A DNA stretch of 9,521 bases. Origin: an uncultured Blautia sp. (GTDB lineage Bacteria > Bacillota > Clostridia > Lachnospirales > Lachnospiraceae). The position numbers and the translations under genes are program-made. The stretch's first letter is position 1, and every line of letters starts with the position of its first letter. Below, piece by piece: positions 6,856 to 9,521 of this stretch. The stretch lies in contig CAMOXX010000097.1 in NCBI GenBank assembly GCA_946629475.1, positions 1 through 9,521 of the forward strand. The letters run 5' to 3'. The notes under the pieces were generated by a model that worked only from the letters and a program-made list of their open reading frames with translations, searched no databases and had not been told where the DNA came from.

Positions 6856-6887
6856 ATACAATCATATCCTCCTGGTTTCGTGGTATT

Positions 6888-6916
6888 ATGATAGCTATTT
6901 TATTCGCTGATTTCAA
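6888..6916 (-). promoter_or_regulatory. Promoter of the PLP enzyme-exporter operon
   Basis: On the minus strand TTGAAA (6916-6911) is followed after exactly 17 bases by TATCAT (6893-6888), a strong sigma70-type pair. Transcription would start near 6881, leaving about 25 bases before the start codon. This makes the three-gene operon independent of the binding-protein gene upstream. Confidence 0.65.
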
Positions 6917-6925
6917 GACTTCACC

Positions 6926-6943
6926 GCGCGGTTCCTGCCGCGC
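6926..6943. other. GC-rich 6-bp stem-loop upstream of the operon promoter
   Basis: GCGCGG (6926-6931) and CCGCGC (6938-6943) enclose a 6-base loop. It lies between the binding-protein gene's 3' stem-loop and the operon promoter. On the minus strand no T-run follows directly, so it is only a possible helper of termination after the binding-protein gene. Confidence 0.4.
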
Positions 6944-6968
6944 ATATCTCTGAAGGACAGAGTCGGAT

Positions 6969-6998
6969 GAGGAAGGTCAGAGTAATCTGACCTTCCTC
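6969..6998 (-). terminator. Perfect 13-bp stem-loop after the binding-protein gene
   Basis: Arms GAGGAAGGTCAGA (6969-6981) and TCTGACCTTCCTC (6986-6998) are exact inverse complements around a four-base loop, about 28 bases past the substrate-binding protein stop. No T-run follows on either strand, so it may act as an mRNA-stabilising 3' hairpin or a partial terminator rather than a classic intrinsic terminator. Such hairpins are common after binding-protein genes, which need more mRNA than their neighbours. Confidence 0.5.
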
Positions 6999-7025
6999 TG
7001 ATGCTTCCGGGCGCCCGTCTGCAGT

Positions 7026-8306
7026 TTACCTTTCACTCCATGTGACGGAAGGATAGGAAAGCTCCGCAACAGCTTTGTCTTCCGGATAAACCGGATTCAG
7101 GGCTCCGCCTGAATACTGGACAATGATGCAGTCTTTATTCTCGTTGTCGCCGGTCTCGCCATATACATATCCTCCAGAAGCCATGGGATCCAGGGCCGGA
7201 TCGAGGTCAAGTCCCTTTGCGAAAACCTCGCGGACAGCCGCTGCATCCGTGGTTCCGGCCTGATTGATGGCCACGCACAGAAGAACACCGTTCCATACGT
7301 CGACAAGAACGTCACCGATCAGGGTATTGCCGGTTTTTTCCTTAAATAATGCAGCGATCTGTTTCGCGGCCTCATTATCCAGAGTGTCAGCCCAGCGTGC
7401 TGTAGTAAGGACGGTGTCGGCATCAGCCCCGAGTGTCCTGGCAAAGCCTGAGGACATAAAGCCGCCGCGCTGTCCGAGAAGCATCTTCGGGAAATAGTCC
7501 TGCGCTTTGAACTCTTCCATGAAAGCCAGAGCGTCCGCCGCATAGGAACTCATCATAACCACGTCTGCATTCGCATCTTTCAGAAGACGGACCTTGGAAG
7601 AGACGTCGCGGTCTGCGGAATCATAGAAAACATTCTCGACTACCGTATAACCGTTTTCCTCAGCAGCAGCCTTCTCTAAAGTGGCGATACCGGTACCGAA
7701 GTCGGAGTTTTCGGAGCAGAGCGCGATGGTGGAAATGTCACCGTAAGCTTCTTTAACGGAATTGATGAATTCCATGGAACGCTGTACATAAAAATCATCG
7801 CCGCCAAAGCTGCGCAGCCAGTAGTCGTATCCGGCATTCAGAAGACTCATGGAAGTGCCTTCGGAAAGCAGCGGGACGGAATTCTTCTCTGCAGAAACCA
7901 TGGCGGCCGCGGTAGTAGTGGAAGTAAAATGCCCGAACAGTCCGACAACGCCTTCTTCCTGGATCAGCTGATCCGCTACCATGACAGCGGTTTGCGTATC
8001 GATCTGCTCACCGGTCACAAACTCGACTTTTGCTCCTCCCAACCCGGGCAGTCCTTCGTCTGAGGCAAATGGAAGACACAGATCTTCGTGTTTGTTGTTG
8101 ATGACATCCTCGAAGATGTCTGCCAGGACTTCCCATTCATCACTGGAAAGAGACTGGCCGTTTTTTGCGATCATAAGGCCAAGCTTTACCGTATTAGCGG
8201 AAGCGGCGGAGCTTTCTCCTGCTTCCGATTCCGCACCTGCTGCAGTAAAGCCGGCAGCAAGCACAACCGCCAGGGCAAAGGATGTAAACTGCTTGAAATG
8301 TTTCAT
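7026..8306 (-). CDS. ABC transporter substrate-binding protein, branched-chain amino acid type
   Basis: The 426-residue exported protein has a signal peptide (MKHFKQF, hydrophobic core 8-20, signal peptidase I-type site near AGA-ES at 25/26). A short Ser/Ala/Glu-rich linker (26-38) and a two-lobe type I periplasmic-binding fold (Peripla_BP_6/LivJ-like) follow, starting at TVKLGLMIAKNG. Fold landmarks are the GLFGHFTSTTTAA first-lobe segment, LRSFGGDD (164-171), and SENSDFGTG (198-206) opening the second lobe. No lipobox Cys is present. The start at 8306 has AGGAGG nine bases upstream and gives the signal peptide; a longer frame to 8405 would bury it. It is divergent from a paralogue at 8708. 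No permease or ATPase gene is in the window. The ligand is unknown; amino acids or related small molecules are likely from the family. Confidence 0.9.
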   Translation of the reverse strand: MKHFKQFTSFALAVVLAAGFTAAGAESEAGESSAASANTVKLGLMIAKNGQSLSSDEWEVLADIFEDVINNKHEDLCLPFASDEGLPGLGGAKVEFVTGEQIDTQTAVMVADQLIQEEGVVGLFGHFTSTTTAAAMVSAEKNSVPLLSEGTSMSLLNAGYDYWLRSFGGDDFYVQRSMEFINSVKEAYGDISTIALCSENSDFGTGIATLEKAAAEENGYTVVENVFYDSADRDVSSKVRLLKDANADVVMMSSYAADALAFMEEFKAQDYFPKMLLGQRGGFMSSGFARTLGADADTVLTTARWADTLDNEAAKQIAALFKEKTGNTLIGDVLVDVWNGVLLCVAINQAGTTDAAAVREVFAKGLDLDPALDPMASGGYVYGETGDNENKDCIIVQYSGGALNPVYPEDKAVAELSYPSVTWSER

Positions 8307-8330
8307 AAATAGAGACCTCCTCATTTCTGC

Positions 8331-8376
8331 GTTGACTTCGGAAGATAAAAGAACAAAAAGAGACGTGTTGACTTCG
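8331..8376. repeat. Direct repeat GTTGACTTCG, two copies
   Basis: GTTGACTTCG occurs exactly at 8331-8340 and 8367-8376, 36 bases apart, in the leader of the minus-strand binding-protein gene. A related GTTGATTTCA is at 8549-8558 in the plus-strand promoter. The shared core is TTGAYTTCR. These may be binding sites of a common regulator. Confidence 0.45.
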
Positions 8377-8407
8377 ATTGAGAAAACAACAATAAACAAA
8401 CACATAA

Positions 8408-8424
8408 ATGTTGAGAAACAACAT
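8408..8424. promoter_or_regulatory. 17-bp dyad at the minus-strand promoter (operator candidate)
   Basis: ATGTTG-AGAAA-CAACAT is a perfect inverted repeat with 6-bp arms. It starts about 5 bases downstream of the predicted start of the minus-strand transcript, where a bound protein would block elongation or initiation. A dyad of the same size and similar arms is at 8547-8563. Confidence 0.5.
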
Positions 8425-8435
8425 CTATTTCCTTA

Positions 8436-8464
8436 ACTATAACAGGTTCCAAATGATAAGACAA
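8436..8464 (-). promoter_or_regulatory. Promoter of the minus-strand binding-protein gene
   Basis: On the minus strand TTGTCT (8464-8459) and TATAGT (8441-8436) are separated by exactly 17 bases, each close to consensus. Transcription would begin near 8429, giving a leader of about 120 bases before 8306. Confidence 0.6.
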
Positions 8465-8546
8465 TAGCTGCGGTTTGTAGCAATATTGATAAATTTGGCG
8501 AAACGATTTTGTTCATTATCCCGAAATGTAAAAAACAGACAAAAAG

Positions 8547-8563
8547 ATGTTGATTTCAGACAT
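8547..8563. promoter_or_regulatory. 17-bp imperfect dyad over the plus-strand -35 box
   Basis: ATGTTG-ATTTC-AGACAT keeps the outer ATGT/ACAT arms and the same 17-base length as the perfect dyad at 8408-8424. It overlaps the -35 box (8550-8555) of the plus-strand promoter, so a bound protein would compete with RNA polymerase. Confidence 0.4.
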
Positions 8564-8578
8564 GAACTACGCTATGAT
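8550..8578 (+). promoter_or_regulatory. Promoter of the plus-strand binding-protein gene
   Basis: TTGATT (8550-8555) and TATGAT (8573-8578) are separated by exactly 17 bases, a strong sigma70-type pair. Transcription would start near 8585. Confidence 0.7.
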
Positions 8579-8584
8579 AGAGAC

Positions 8585-8707
8585 ACAAAACAGAAATGTG
8601 CCACGAGAAAACAACAGATCATGCAACTTCCAACATGGAAAAGCAACAAAACAAACACAACCAACCTGCAAACCAACATAACCAACAACTATCAAGGAGG
8701 AAACCAC
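8585..8707 (+). other. A/C-rich, G-poor untranslated leader
   Basis: The leader of the plus-strand binding-protein gene is made largely of CAA, CAAC and ACCAAC units. From 8641 to 8693 only two G appear. Such sequence can hardly fold, which keeps the AAGGAGG site at 8694-8700 open and suits very high translation. It contains CAACAT at 8631-8636 and 8674-8679, the same half-site as in the dyads. No reading frame of note is present. Confidence 0.5.
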
Positions 8708-9521
8708 ATGAACCTGAAGAAAGCTCTTAGCGCTGCGATGATCGGATCCCTTATGGTGGTCGGCATGACTGCCGTTGCCCATGCGGAAGATGTGATTAAG
8801 ATCGGATGGCTTGCCCCTCTTACCGGAACCGCTGCTGAAAACGGACAGCAGGTTACCTGGGCTGCGGAAATGATCGTAGATCTGATCAACGAGGAACATG
8901 CTGATGTCAACATGCTTCTGGCAGCGGATGCAGGACTTCCCAACCTTGACGGTGCCAAGATCGAGCTGGTCGAGGCCGACACCAAGGGCGATACCACAGT
9001 TGCTACTTCCGAGGCCAGAAGACTGATTTCTGAAGAAGGCTGCGTAGCATTGACCGGTCAGCTGACCTCAGGTATGTCCAAGGCCATCTCTGTTATTACC
9101 GAACAGTATGAAGTTCCACTTGTAACAGCAGGTTCCGCAGTAACCCTGACAGATGGAAGCGAAGACTATGAATGGCTGTTCAGATACAACCTGACAGACA
9201 ATACCTACATCGATGACTCCTTCAAACTGATGGGCGAAGCCAACGAGGCCGGCACCGAAATCAAGACCGTTGCCTTCCTTTCCGAAGACTCCGAGTTCGG
9301 TGCCAATATCGTTACTGTAGAAGAAGCACTGGCGGATGAATATGGATATGAAGTCGTTGAGAACATGACTTATGCGGCTAACTCCACCTCCCTTTCTTCT
9401 GAGGTCATCAAGCTGAAAGAAGCAAATCCCGACTGTCTGATGGTTGCCGGCTATGCGACCGACGTCATCCTTCTGATCAACACCATGAGCGATCAGGACT
9501 GGTTCCCCAAGATGCTCATCG
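8708..9521 (+). CDS. ABC transporter substrate-binding protein, paralogue, 3' end missing
   Basis: The frame opens at ATG 8708, seven bases after AAGGAGG, and stays open for 271 codons to the right edge; about a third of the protein is missing. A signal peptide (MNLKKALSAAMIGSLMVVGM, likely cut at AHA-ED, 26/27) has no lipobox Cys. The mature part begins IKIGWLAPLTGTAAENGQQ, the usual first strand and ligand loop of LivJ-type proteins. Further landmarks are LTGQLTSGMSKA (116-126), LFRYNLTDNTY (157-167) and SEDSEFGAN (192-200). It is a clear paralogue of the protein at 7026-8306: both carry the unusual LPNLDGAKIE/LPGLGGAKVE segment after an early helix and end the visible overlap in DWFPKML/DYFPKML. 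The transporter partners probably lie to the right. The ligand is not readable, but a branched-chain or other amino acid is the family default. Confidence 0.9.
   Translation, partial: MNLKKALSAAMIGSLMVVGMTAVAHAEDVIKIGWLAPLTGTAAENGQQVTWAAEMIVDLINEEHADVNMLLAADAGLPNLDGAKIELVEADTKGDTTVATSEARRLISEEGCVALTGQLTSGMSKAISVITEQYEVPLVTAGSAVTLTDGSEDYEWLFRYNLTDNTYIDDSFKLMGEANEAGTEIKTVAFLSEDSEFGANIVTVEEALADEYGYEVVENMTYAANSTSLSSEVIKLKEANPDCLMVAGYATDVILLINTMSDQDWFPKMLI

Larger units (their letters stand above)
8380..8616. repeat. GAGAAAACAACA motif, three copies in the divergent spacer
   Basis: GAGAAAACAACA is exact at 8380-8391 and 8605-8616, and with one A fewer at 8413-8423, where it forms part of the 17-bp dyad. 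All copies have the same orientation. One exact copy is in each gene's leader region. The background is rich in A and C, so the excess over chance needs a count. Confidence 0.4.

Noticed and set aside
6842..6865. An ATG at 6865 starting a seven-codon frame (MIVYGYT) ahead of the PLP enzyme start
   Set aside because: It lies only two bases from the AGGAGG site, too close for initiation, and is probably incidental.

Overview
The window (about 50% GC by eye) reads as part of a chromosome from an anaerobic, amino-acid-using bacterium, most likely a Clostridia-type Firmicute. Starts are preceded by strong AGGAGG-class ribosome binding sites. The glutamate dehydrogenase closely resembles the Clostridium symbiosum NAD enzyme as I remember it. 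The genes concern amino acid uptake, transamination, deamination and export. One point fits less well: both solute-binding proteins lack a lipobox cysteine, which is unusual for a monoderm Firmicute. A diderm amino-acid fermenter such as a Synergistota member is therefore not excluded.

Layout from left to right. Positions 1-201 (minus) hold the start of an unrecognised gene that runs off the left edge. It lies just downstream of a hexameric-type glutamate dehydrogenase (252-1601, minus). Upstream of that is a class I/II PLP aminotransferase (1747-2922, minus). A roughly 490-base AT-rich divergent spacer (2923-3415) carries promoter-like sites for both sides and a possibly structured leader. 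It leads to an RraA/HMG-aldolase-family gene (3416-4102, plus). After that gene comes a short stretch with stem-loops and tiny reading frames, then a strong rho-independent terminator (4245-4302) that overlaps the end of the convergent operon.

That operon (minus, 6855 to 4288) has its own good promoter at 6888-6916. It encodes a class V-fold PLP enzyme followed by the two halves of a split ThrE-type threonine/serine exporter, packed with almost no spacing. Upstream, behind stem-loops, is a periplasmic/branched-chain-type substrate-binding protein (7026-8306, minus). It is divergent from a paralogous substrate-binding protein (8708 to the right edge, plus). The 400 bases between the two carry a clear sigma70-type promoter for each gene, a 17-bp dyad of the same architecture at both promoters, and several repeated short motifs, suggesting shared regulation.

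As a whole the genes fit an amino acid economy: binding proteins capture amino acids or related ligands, aminotransferases and glutamate dehydrogenase collect and release amino groups, and the ThrE pair exports amino acids. No phage, insertion sequence, CRISPR, tRNA or rRNA is visible. The items most worth a second look are the shared operator-like dyads, the PLP enzyme/exporter operon, the non-lipidated binding proteins, and the possible regulatory RNA ahead of the RraA-family gene.
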